Origin: Clostridiales bacterium
GTDB taxonomy: Bacteria > Bacillota > Clostridia > Saccharofermentanales > Saccharofermentanaceae
Direction of reading: 5' to 3'
Length of the DNA stretch: 64,000 bases
NCBI GenBank assembly: GCA_017428545.1
Contig: JAFRQR010000029.1
Location: 1-64,000, forward strand
The notes under the pieces were generated by a model. That model was given only the letters and a program-made list of their open reading frames with translations. It searched no databases and was not told where the DNA came from. Of the stretch, positions 1-7,688 are shown piece after piece. The number at the start of each line of letters is the position of its first letter. Position 1 is the stretch's first letter. The position numbers and the translations under genes were made by a program.

Positions 1-2
1 AT

Positions 3-128
3 GAAGATGATGTAAATAAATACCATGTAAGAGACAAAATCATTTTCAAAAATATCGGCAAATGTTCTGTATGGGGTGACTATGCAAGTAACCTAAGTGT
101 CGAAGCAATTATTGAGGTGGTCGAATGA
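3..128 (+). CDS. C-terminal end of an unidentified protein (partial)
   Basis: Frame 3 is open from the window edge to a TGA at 126-128 and encodes about 41 residues ending in AIIEVVE. The next ATG overlaps this stop (ATGA at 125-128), the usual sign of translational coupling, which supports this as the tail of a real gene. The fragment alternates charged and beta-type hydrophobic residues and has no motif I recognise. It belongs to the mobile-element region; no function can be assigned. Confidence 0.45.
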   Translation, partial: EDDVNKYHVRDKIIFKNIGKCSVWGDYASNLSVEAIIEVVE

Positions 129-334
129 TAATCAGTAAACGCAAGTATTACTGTAATTATTTTATCGCTATGTCTGTTGTGGGTGTGCTTATATTTTTGA
201 GTGCACCCATAGCAAACAAATATCTGTTTCATATAAAGCTTATAAATGCAGTACCCAAAAGAAAGAAATTAAAGAACTTATCAATTTGCTTGATATCTAT
301 CGGGAAACCAAGCCGATATATGAAGAAGGAATGA
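125..334 (+). CDS. Small putative membrane protein, possibly truncated
   Basis: This 69-codon ORF begins at an ATG overlapping the upstream stop by 4 bp. Residues about 10-32 form one hydrophobic segment, consistent with a membrane anchor; the rest is basic. Its second half overlaps, in another frame, DNA that encodes a recognisable relaxase tail (from about 241). Both frames cannot be original there, so this gene was probably cut by a rearrangement and its last 30 or so codons read into foreign sequence. It may not be functional. No family recognised. Confidence 0.3.
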   Translation: MIISKRKYYCNYFIAMSVVGVLIFLSAPIANKYLFHIKLINAVPKRKKLKNLSICLISIGKPSRYMKKE

Positions 335-627
335 AAAAGTTCTTCGGCAAAGAAAAATACATGCAAGAAAACAAAGGCAGAATAAAACAGTATCACATGG
401 CCCAAAGGAAGCTTACAAAAGCATCTAAGGAACGAGGCGGAAAGATCACAAAGAGAATGCTCGAGAAAGAACTCGCTACACTGAATTCGAAATACTCGGC
501 TATACGAGATGATTTTTGTAAAAGTCGTGATGAAGTCTCCACATTAAGCAGGATCCGATACTTAATTCAGCGCGGTCTTGAAGCAAAACAACCCCATAAA
601 ACCAGAGATACAGACATATCTCTTTGA
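241..627 (+). pseudogene. C-terminal fragment of a MobA/MobL-type relaxase
   Basis: Frame 1 encodes a charged, helical protein containing IKELINLLDIYRETKPIYEE and then a Lys/Glu-rich coiled coil ending near LSRIRYLIQRGLE. This matches the C-terminal coiled-coil tail of clostridial conjugative-element relaxases, which typically read Y-x-E-x-K-P-I-Y, then K-K-rich, then L-Y-x-x-K-R-L-I. No start codon with a ribosome-binding site and no relaxase catalytic domain precede it; the frame is closed by stops at 136-138 and 154-156. A TTG at 286 could start a 113-residue product but has no convincing RBS. I read it as a relaxase remnant left by deletion, which would leave the element unable to mobilise itself unless a complete relaxase lies upstream of the window. 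Confidence 0.6.
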
Positions 628-643
628 ATTCGGAGGTATATAG

Positions 644-898
644 ATGAAGAAATATTATAACAATCCTATATATGATGCAGCTTTCCATCGCTGTGCAAAT
701 ATACTCGCAACTCTTATGGTGAAATACGGACCCAAAGTGCTTTTGAAGCAGGCAGTCGAAAAGATCCTCGGCAAGGGAAGCATGGACTTTAAGGATCCCG
801 AGAATCCCCGTGCGCAAAAAGAACGGCTGATGGCTTATCAACAGAGATATTCCGAGATCTCTACTATTGATCGCGAAGTGAAAGACAAAACTGCATGA
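644..898 (+). CDS. Small hypothetical mobile-element protein
   Basis: An 84-residue ORF with a good RBS (GGAGG about 8 nt before the ATG), placed 16 bp after the relaxase fragment. The product is helical and basic-acidic mixed, with no membrane segment or cysteines. I do not recognise the family. Its position between a relaxase tail and an HTH protein, on the same strand, indicates an accessory gene of the integrative element. Codon use is AT-leaning like its neighbours. The function is unknown. Confidence 0.55.
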   Translation: MKKYYNNPIYDAAFHRCANILATLMVKYGPKVLLKQAVEKILGKGSMDFKDPENPRAQKERLMAYQQRYSEISTIDREVKDKTA

Positions 899-977
899 CT
901 TTCTTGCATTTATGCATTGCATACATTACGATGGATAGTTATAATTTATGCAACGCATAATCAAGGAGTGCATGAAT

Positions 978-1184
978 ATGGATTGTAAGACTAAGATAAA
1001 AGAACTACGAGAAATGACCGGAATGAACAGAGTTGAATTCTGTGAGTATTTCCAGATTCCCTATCCTACTGTTACAGATTGGGAAAGAGATACTCGCCAT
1101 GCTCCGGAATACGTACTTCGTCTTTTGGAATACTACATTCGTATGGAAAAACTCGTTAAAGATAAAAACAACGAGGATAAGTAA
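978..1184 (+). CDS. Small helix-turn-helix DNA-binding protein
   Basis: The 68-residue product has an XRE-like HTH core: K-I-K-E-L-R-E-M-T-G-M-N-R at residues 5-17, then EFCEYFQIPYPTVTDWE, with the W-E-x-x-x-R pattern typical of short clostridial HTH proteins found in conjugative elements. The start at 978 is chosen because AAGGAG at 963-968 is well spaced from it (9 nt) and too close to the in-frame ATG at 972; an upstream in-frame ATG at 948 lacks an RBS. It is a probable regulator of element genes or of excision. The target is unknown. Confidence 0.75.
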   Translation: MDCKTKIKELREMTGMNRVEFCEYFQIPYPTVTDWERDTRHAPEYVLRLLEYYIRMEKLVKDKNNEDK

Positions 1185-1223
1185 CGCCTCGAATTGTACA
1201 TGGTTAGAAAGGAAGCTGACATT

Positions 1224-2087
1224 ATGAATAATAAGCCTATCAAAGATACTATTCACGCTAAGGGATTTGATATTGGTATATATACCAACGATTACGAGAA
1301 TGAGTTCATCTCATTGACGGATATCGCAAGATATAAGAGCGATATGCCTCATGACGTTATCAAAAACTGGATGAGGAGTCGTGAGACAATAGAATTTCTT
1401 GGAATCTGGGAGAGTCTGCACAATCCGAGTTTTAAACAGGTCGAATTCGACCTGTTTAGAACAGAAGCCGGGTTAAACGCATTTACTATGTCTCCTTCAA
1501 AGTGGATTGAAGGCGTTAATGCTATTGGCATAGTTACTAAAGCAGGTCGATATGGCGGTACATACGCACATTCTGATATTGCGCTGGAATTTGCATCATG
1601 GGTATCGGCAGAATTCAAACTCTATATCATGAAGGATTATCAAAGATTAAGACGAGACGAGAATAGCCGACTGTCACTAAACTGGAATCTCAATCGCGAG
1701 ATTGCCAAGCTCAATTATCGTGTTCATACAGATGCGATCAAGGATAACCTGATACCTCCGGATCTTACACAGGCACAGATCACATATAAATATGCAAGCG
1801 AAGCAGATATGCTTAATGTAGCTATATTTGGTATGACCGCCAAGCAATGGCGGGAGAACAACCCGGGAAAGAAAGGCAACTTAAGGGATCATGCTAATCT
1901 TAACCAGCTTCTGGTGCTGGCTAATATGGAAAGCTATAATGCCATCCTTATTGAACAAGGTATGCAGATGTCCGAACGTCTGGTTCTCATAAGAGAGCAT
2001 GCGGTTAAGCAGTTGCAAACTCTTGCTCGAGTAAGTATGGATAATCTGCCCAAACTCCCGGGAGGGGATAGTAATGACGAAGAATAA
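1224..2087 (+). CDS. KilA-N domain DNA-binding protein
   Basis: The 287-residue protein carries an N-terminal KilA-N-type fold: F-I-S-L-T-D-I-A-R at about residue 25, a central W-I-x-x-x-x-x-I-G-I segment and G-x-Y-G-G-T-Y-A-H followed by IALEFASWVSAEFKLYI. KilA-N proteins are DNA-binding proteins common in phages and conjugative elements. The C-terminal half (about 160-287) is helical and probably serves a separate, oligomerisation or partner-binding role. The start at 1224 is preferred over the in-frame ATG at 1194 because an AGAAAGGAAG box lies about 9 nt upstream. The gene overlaps the serine recombinase by 14 bp, suggesting co-translation. Confidence 0.8.
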   Translation: MNNKPIKDTIHAKGFDIGIYTNDYENEFISLTDIARYKSDMPHDVIKNWMRSRETIEFLGIWESLHNPSFKQVEFDLFRTEAGLNAFTMSPSKWIEGVNAIGIVTKAGRYGGTYAHSDIALEFASWVSAEFKLYIMKDYQRLRRDENSRLSLNWNLNREIAKLNYRVHTDAIKDNLIPPDLTQAQITYKYASEADMLNVAIFGMTAKQWRENNPGKKGNLRDHANLNQLLVLANMESYNAILIEQGMQMSERLVLIREHAVKQLQTLARVSMDNLPKLPGGDSNDEE

Positions 2088-3744
2088 GAAAAAGTGCTAT
2101 ATCTATACCCGTGTTTCTACAATGATGCAGGTTGATGGATTCAGCCTTGATGCCCAGAAAGACAAGCTTCGGAAATATGCCGAATATCAGGACTGGGAGA
2201 TCGCAGCAGAATACTCTGACGAAGGTTGCTCCGGTAAAAACATCCAAGGAAGACCTGAGTTCTCACGCATGATGTCAGATATCGAAGATTGCAAAGATGA
2301 CGTAAGCTATGTTCTCGTTTTTAAACTTTCCAGATTCGGACGTAATGCTGCCGATGTACTTAACTCGTTGCAGATCATGCAGGATTTCGGTGTAAATCTT
2401 ATCTGTGTTGAAGATGGAATTGACAGTTCTAAAGATGCCGGCAAGCTTATGATCTCCGTCCTTTCTGCGGTTGCCGAGATTGAGCGAGAAAATATCCGCA
2501 CACAGACGATGGCAGGTCGCGAGCAGAAAGCTCGTGAAGGCAAGTGGAACGGCGGCTTTGCTCCTTATGGTTATAAGTTGGAGAATGGAGAGCTTCAGAT
2601 CGCTGATGATGAAGTAGAAATAATCAAACTCATATATGACCGCTATATCCATACCAAAGATGGAATAAATGGTGTAGCAAGCTACCTTAACAGACACGGA
2701 TATACCAAGAAATTGCGGCAGAACAATACAATTCCCGGATTCTCTGCCGCTTTCGTTAAAGACGTAATAGATAACCCTATATACATGGGTAAAATAGCAT
2801 ATGGACGCAGAAGAACGGAGAAAAAGATCGGTACCCGTAATGAGATGCATATTGTCGAACAGTCCGAATTCCCGATATACGAGGGTGCTCACGAAGCCAT
2901 AATCTCCGAGGCGGACTGGAACCTCGCTCAAGAGAAGCGAAAGCTTAATGCTTATAAGCGTCAGAAGATCCACGATATCGATCACGCTCATATTCTTTCA
3001 GGGATCTTAAAGTGCCCCTGCTGCGGGAAAAGTCTTTATGGCAATATCGCCAAGGCGCACAGCAAAGATAACAAGACAAGATATTATTACTATTGTAAGA
3101 ATACAGTTGGAGCGACCGGACATCGCTGCACTTTCCGTTCCAATATTGAACAGACAGAGATAAATCAGATGGTCGCATCTATTATCTCCGCGATGGTAAC
3201 AAGACCTGACTTTAAGGAAGCCATCACGGAAAAGATTGGTTCTGCTGTTGACACTAAGGATATGGAAAAACAGCTTGATATATTACAAGATAAACTCCGC
3301 CAGACCCTTGGAACCAAATCAAAGCTAGAGCACCAGATGGATAGCCTTGATGTTCTTGATACGCACTATGACAGAAAGATGGTTGATCTGCAAAGACGAT
3401 ACGACCAACAGTATGATATCCTCGCAGATATCGAGAGCCAGATTGAAGAATTGAAGGAACAGATCCGGCATATTCAACATGAGAATATCACAGGAAGTAA
3501 CATCTATCAGTTGCTTCTTACCTTCGATGAGTTATATGATGAATTCAATGAAGCGGAGAAGAAAGACTTCATGAAGTCCTTTGTTGAGCGAATCGACATA
3601 TATCCCAAAAAGCCTGAAAACGGCTGTTGGATAAAGAATATAGTGTTCAACTTCCCTATTCCGATGAATGGGGAAGAAATCACGGAACTGCCCTTGGAAT
3701 CTCAAAAGACCGCTGAGACGGTCGTGCGTTTATCACGAGTGTAA
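2074..3744 (+). CDS. Large serine recombinase (site-specific integrase)
   Basis: This 556-residue enzyme catalyses integration and excision of the element by serine-mediated strand exchange. Residues 8-155 are the resolvase catalytic domain, with the nucleophile Ser15 in YTRVS and the conserved R-x-x-R region EIERENIRTQT. Residues about 170-300 form the Recombinase domain (G-x-x-P-Y-G-Y, then IYMGKIAYGR). A zinc ribbon at about 313-345 shows CPCCGKSLYG and a second C...C pair. A coiled coil spans about 395-470, as in TnpX/TndX-type recombinases. Length and domain order are complete. It overlaps the KilA-N gene and ends 7 bp from a convergent chromosomal gene, which places it at the element's right end. 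Confidence 0.92.
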   Translation: MTKNKKKCYIYTRVSTMMQVDGFSLDAQKDKLRKYAEYQDWEIAAEYSDEGCSGKNIQGRPEFSRMMSDIEDCKDDVSYVLVFKLSRFGRNAADVLNSLQIMQDFGVNLICVEDGIDSSKDAGKLMISVLSAVAEIERENIRTQTMAGREQKAREGKWNGGFAPYGYKLENGELQIADDEVEIIKLIYDRYIHTKDGINGVASYLNRHGYTKKLRQNNTIPGFSAAFVKDVIDNPIYMGKIAYGRRRTEKKIGTRNEMHIVEQSEFPIYEGAHEAIISEADWNLAQEKRKLNAYKRQKIHDIDHAHILSGILKCPCCGKSLYGNIAKAHSKDNKTRYYYYCKNTVGATGHRCTFRSNIEQTEINQMVASIISAMVTRPDFKEAITEKIGSAVDTKDMEKQLDILQDKLRQTLGTKSKLEHQMDSLDVLDTHYDRKMVDLQRRYDQQYDILADIESQIEELKEQIRHIQHENITGSNIYQLLLTFDELYDEFNEAEKKDFMKSFVERIDIYPKKPENGCWIKNIVFNFPIPMNGEEITELPLESQKTAETVVRLSRV

Positions 3745-3751
3745 AATCCCG

Positions 3752-5989
3752 TTAATCGGAGACCTGTTCAAAACGGAAATCGCGGATGACGATCTCGGTC
3801 TCCGTGAACGTTTCAATCGTGAAAGAGTATTCGTAAAGGCTGCCCTGCTCGAGGTCACAGATGAACTCGATAAACTCATCTTTCAGATTCGAATTTCCTT
3901 TTAAGACGACGTAGTAAGAGGCGCTCTTCAGATTGTGGCTGTAGTATCCGCGGTATTCTCCGGGGGCCGAGAACGTGCAGATGGAAGCGGCACCGTTTTC
4001 CGACTCCACGCCTGCCGCCAGCATGGCGATGGTGTTGAAACGGTTGCCATCGACTTGAGTTGCAAAGGTGATCGACTGATCCGAAGCAATTGTGGTTCCA
4101 TCGGAAACGATGAGGTCTCCGACCATATCCTTCTGAACTGGGCTGCTTTCGCCGGGACCGGAGATCTCGAAGGAACTGAATACGATCGTATCGTCCGAGA
4201 GCTTATTCACCTGATAGGAATAAGCGTAATAGTCACCTGATTCGAGGAAGACCAGATAGTCGATGAACTCATCCTTCTTATTCGAGTTGGCTTTCATACG
4301 GAAACGGTACCAGCCGGTTGGCAACCGGCAAAGGAAGGCATCCGACACTTTTTCTTCCTCGGTGGATGTGTGAAGCGTGTCGATAAAGGTGGTCGCATTG
4401 ACATCCAGAAGCTGTACGACGAGAGAATCGAAACGGTTTCCGGAGGTGTCGGTACTGATCTCGTAAGGGTCGGTCAGAGTGCCCAGTTCATCTTTGTAAA
4501 CGGACGGGTCCGGTGCTTTTTCCGAACCGGCGGAGAACTCGACGATCTGATCCTGGAGGAGCTGCGCCTTTTTCACCTGAAGGTCCGAAGAATAATACTG
4601 CCCGTCGAAAGAAACGGCGATCAGCTGTGCCGAAGAAAGATCCGTATCGACACCTACCATCGCGCTGTAAAAACCGAGGGAGTCTTTCTGAAGATCCAGC
4701 ACGCGGCCGTCCGCGATCAGGTACAGATATTCCATCTCACGGAGATCTTCGTCATAGATGTACACTTTCTCGAGAGCGTCGTAAGGAAGGACGAAAAACT
4801 CCTTGTCGGAAAGTGAGGAACAGGAAGAGATCACACTCTGCAGCTGCTCGCTTACCGGCTGCTCGAGCCGTGCATCCACCAGGGGCGGATTCCAGCCCGG
4901 ATCGAGAAGAGATGCGGCGTGAAAATATGCTTCGATCAGGGTATATTCCGCTACCTCGAACACTACGATATCGGGATTGAAAGCGTTGGTGTAATAGTCC
5001 ACATTGAAGACGTTCTGATAGCTGTGGATACCAATATAAGCGTGGGTCCTGGCGATCGGGAACTGCGGGCGGTTATTGTAGTAACTGGCCTGGAAGAACA
5101 TTATGTCCGGAAAACTTTCGGAATTTTCCGCATTGTTGAGGAAGTAGTGACAATGGAAATGGGCCGGATCCACATAAAGATTCTGAGTATACTTCGGAGT
5201 AATATCCAAACGGCCGTCGATACGGTCGAAGTACGGCACGGTTTCATTGATCTCGAACTGAGAGACCGGCAAATATGGCTCGACGCGCGTGGAGATAATG
5301 TATTCATCCCTTTGAAGTTCGGTCACCTCGGGATAGTCCTGATGTATGCGCGAGAAGATATTGCTCGTTCCGTAAAAACACCCGAGGTCGTTCCAGTGGC
5401 CGGCATCGTACTGCACATTAAAGACCTGTTCGGTCTTGCTTTTTTCGATGAGGCAAGACTTGTTGTCGATATAGTGGACGCCCATGGAATCCATATATGC
5501 GAGCATCTGATCCACCCAGGAATCGTCGTAGTTGACGCCCTCGGGCAGGTAGTCACGCATGACGGAAGCCTTCTCCGGTTCGAAGGCGAAATAGAAGCCG
5601 ATGCCTCTGGATTCGCAGTAATCCTGCATCTTCTTCACAAATTCCGCGAACGCCTGATGGTATTCGTTATACGTGAGGTTCGGTGTCATTTTGAAAAACA
5701 CCTGTCCGTCTTTTCCGTAAGTGTAATGCGGATGCGTCAGCTCGTCTGCCAGAGCGTCGTTGAGGACGTTATAGGAGTTGATCATCTCAGACCGGAAACC
5801 GATACGGTCCTTAAGATACGTCTCGAAAGCAGCAGGGAAATCTTCCTGCTGAAGATCCGGAGCTTGGGCCAGCGTGCGGTTGTCGATCTCCGAGACCGAA
5901 TACTTCTTGGTGTTGGTGAAGTACAAAGGAACCAGCATCATGGCGAGGAATAAAAGTATGTATATGCAATGAATGACCTTTTTTACCAT
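3752..5989 (-). CDS. AlgX/AlgJ-like (DHHW) SGNH protein with C-terminal tandem repeats
   Basis: A 745-residue membrane-anchored extracellular protein (hydrophobic anchor at about 5-25) that likely transfers acyl groups to a surface polymer with the adjacent MBOAT. Residues about 60-400 follow the AlgX/AlgJ layout: GKDGQVFF near 94, DAGHWNDLG with Asp195 and His198, and FFQAS with Ser302 followed by N-P-D-I-V-V-F-E. In AlgX the triad is D-x-H-W plus a G-D-S-F Ser, so here the spacing is D-x-x-H and Gly-Asp is replaced by Gln-Ala: divergent but with Ser/His/Asp present. Residues about 510-612 and 642-745 are two copies of a beta-rich module (GNRF at the start, NSN-x-K-D-E-F-I in the middle). 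It lies 12 bp after the MBOAT gene in one operon, and its 3' end abuts the integrative element. Confidence 0.78.
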   Translation of the reverse strand: MVKKVIHCIYILLFLAMMLVPLYFTNTKKYSVSEIDNRTLAQAPDLQQEDFPAAFETYLKDRIGFRSEMINSYNVLNDALADELTHPHYTYGKDGQVFFKMTPNLTYNEYHQAFAEFVKKMQDYCESRGIGFYFAFEPEKASVMRDYLPEGVNYDDSWVDQMLAYMDSMGVHYIDNKSCLIEKSKTEQVFNVQYDAGHWNDLGCFYGTSNIFSRIHQDYPEVTELQRDEYIISTRVEPYLPVSQFEINETVPYFDRIDGRLDITPKYTQNLYVDPAHFHCHYFLNNAENSESFPDIMFFQASYYNNRPQFPIARTHAYIGIHSYQNVFNVDYYTNAFNPDIVVFEVAEYTLIEAYFHAASLLDPGWNPPLVDARLEQPVSEQLQSVISSCSSLSDKEFFVLPYDALEKVYIYDEDLREMEYLYLIADGRVLDLQKDSLGFYSAMVGVDTDLSSAQLIAVSFDGQYYSSDLQVKKAQLLQDQIVEFSAGSEKAPDPSVYKDELGTLTDPYEISTDTSGNRFDSLVVQLLDVNATTFIDTLHTSTEEEKVSDAFLCRLPTGWYRFRMKANSNKKDEFIDYLVFLESGDYYAYSYQVNKLSDDTIVFSSFEISGPGESSPVQKDMVGDLIVSDGTTIASDQSITFATQVDGNRFNTIAMLAAGVESENGAASICTFSAPGEYRGYYSHNLKSASYYVVLKGNSNLKDEFIEFICDLEQGSLYEYSFTIETFTETEIVIRDFRFEQVSD

Positions 5990-6001
5990 ATCCTCACCTC
6001 C

Positions 6002-7429
6002 TTAGAACTGCATGTAGATGAACGGGCTGTAAGTGGAGTTGACCAGGAAGAGGATATCCACGGCGAACAGCGCAAGCAGGAATGCATATTTCAGCCAGAT
6101 CACATAAGGCTTGTCGATGAAGCTTTGGAGCTTTTCTTTCAGGCCTTTCTTTTTCTCGAAAAGACCGATCACGGAACCCAATGCCGCGACGGCAAATACC
6201 AGAAGGATCTTTTTGGTGGCGAAGAATCTCCATGTGAAATTGACTGCTTCTGTATTTTTAATGAAAAGCCCGCGGTAGATGTTTCCGGCTGCTTTCAGAT
6301 CCGGAGACATGAACAATACCCAGGCGAGGAATACGAAGAAAATGGTAAATGCCCACTTGATGAGATAAGGGATCTTCTTATACCAGGTCTTGTCTTTTAC
6401 CAGACGCTCGAAAAGCATGATCACGCCGTGTGCAAGACCCCAGAGGATGAACGTGTAATTCGCGCCATGCCAGATACCTGTCAGAAGGAATACCACAAAA
6501 AGATTGAAGTACACATTACCGGTACGGTTTCCGCCGAGCGGAATATAGACATATTCTTTAAACCAGGTGCCGAGGGAGATGTGCCATCTCCGCCAGAATT
6601 CCGTGACCGATCCGGAAATGTAGGGGAAGTGGAAGTTCTCTTTGATGTCGTATCCGAAGATGCTGCAAAGGCCGATGGCGATATCCGAGTATCCCGAAAA
6701 GTCATAGTAGATCTGGAAGAAATAGGCCAGCGCCAGCATCCAGGTAGTGTAGATATCGATCCCGGCCCCGCCATTGATCTTTATGAGAAGGATATGCGCG
6801 CCAAGCGTATCTGCAATGATCAGTTTCTTGGCATATCCCAGGATGATCCGGTTGATGCCGAAACTGATCTTGTCGATCGAATAGGATTTCTTCTGAAGCT
6901 CTTTTGAAAAGTCTTTCCATAAAACGATCGGACCGGAAGTGAACTTCGGAAAGAAGGTGATAAACAGCGCCGAATCGATGAAAGACCCCGGCTTGGCATC
7001 GCCGCGATGGATATCGACGATATAGGAGATGGCGCTGAAAACGAGAAAGGAAATACCCGTGAGCGAAACCAGCGACACATAGCTGATCGTGTGGATATCG
7101 AATTTATTCCACCACTTAAGAATGGCGGGAATGTACTTACAGTAAACAAGTACGGCGACAAGAGAAATAAGGGAGAGGACCAGCCATTTCTTCTTTTTCG
7201 TTTCGCCCTTTCTGCTCTCGTAAACGAGATTTCCCAGAAGATACGTAAGGACGATGAAAAAGGACAGGAAGATCAGGGCTTTTCTGCTATAGTAAGCGAA
7301 GATCCCTAAACTCAAAACAAGTATGACCGTGTTTCTGATCTTTTCGTTCTTCAGCCATTTCAGCAAAAGCGCGGAAATGACAGACAGCGGGATCAGAATG
7401 AACACGAATGTCAATTCCGTAAAAGACAC
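6002..7429 (-). CDS. MBOAT family O-acyltransferase (AlgI/DltB-like)
   Basis: The 475-residue polytopic membrane protein moves an acyl group across the membrane for O-acylation of an exopolymer. MBOAT hallmarks are visible: S-x-T-E-F-W-R-R-W-H-I-S-L-G, then W-F-K-E-Y-V-Y-I-P-L-G-G, and the active-site His321 in GIWHGANYTFILWG. About ten hydrophobic segments are seen. The length matches AlgI (470-520). The start is a GTG with only a distant GGGG box. It is first in a two-gene operon with the AlgX-like gene, mirroring the AlgI-AlgJ/X and PatA-PatB arrangements. The acceptor polymer cannot be told from sequence. Confidence 0.9.
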   Translation of the reverse strand: MSFTELTFVFILIPLSVISALLLKWLKNEKIRNTVILVLSLGIFAYYSRKALIFLSFFIVLTYLLGNLVYESRKGETKKKKWLVLSLISLVAVLVYCKYIPAILKWWNKFDIHTISYVSLVSLTGISFLVFSAISYIVDIHRGDAKPGSFIDSALFITFFPKFTSGPIVLWKDFSKELQKKSYSIDKISFGINRIILGYAKKLIIADTLGAHILLIKINGGAGIDIYTTWMLALAYFFQIYYDFSGYSDIAIGLCSIFGYDIKENFHFPYISGSVTEFWRRWHISLGTWFKEYVYIPLGGNRTGNVYFNLFVVFLLTGIWHGANYTFILWGLAHGVIMLFERLVKDKTWYKKIPYLIKWAFTIFFVFLAWVLFMSPDLKAAGNIYRGLFIKNTEAVNFTWRFFATKKILLVFAVAALGSVIGLFEKKKGLKEKLQSFIDKPYVIWLKYAFLLALFAVDILFLVNSTYSPFIYMQF

Positions 7430-7688
7430 TATCTATTTACCCCATAACCTTTGACGACACACGCCGTCTGATGCGATGGCAGTTTCTCCTTCATCGCACC
7501 ATTGCGAATGTGGCCGGACCTTCTTAACACCCCAAAGATCCAAAGCCATCGCATAAACCCCTATAAATGGTTATTCCGGTGGAAAAAAGCGATAACCTCC
7601 TGACCGAAAACCTACGACGATTGTATCACAGAACCTCATAAAAATGGTATAGTATAATTGTGGTTCATCTACCCGGGAGGATTATTCT

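Larger units (their letters stand above)
1..3751 (+). mobile_element. Right end of an integrative (ICE/IME-like) element
   Basis: The stretch carries a relaxase C-terminal fragment, two small accessory proteins, a small HTH protein, a KilA-N protein and a large serine recombinase, all on plus and closely spaced. This content is typical of Tn4451-like and other serine-recombinase integrative elements of Clostridia. It is visibly AT-richer than the chromosomal genes that follow. The recombinase stop at 3744 lies 7 bp from the stop of a convergent chromosomal gene, so the right attachment site probably falls at about 3740-3760. The left end is outside the window, so neither att repeat could be confirmed. 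Confidence 0.7.

Noticed and set aside
4919..6907. Long plus-strand ORFs (up to 344 codons) opposite the AlgX-like and MBOAT genes
   Set aside because: They are antisense shadows: the minus-strand frames have clear family motifs and membrane helices, the plus frames none, and no RBS.
7430..7688. Possible small RNA or riboswitch in the divergent gap
   Set aside because: TGCGATG/CATCGCA arms are present but I see no known riboswitch core and no terminator; support is too weak.
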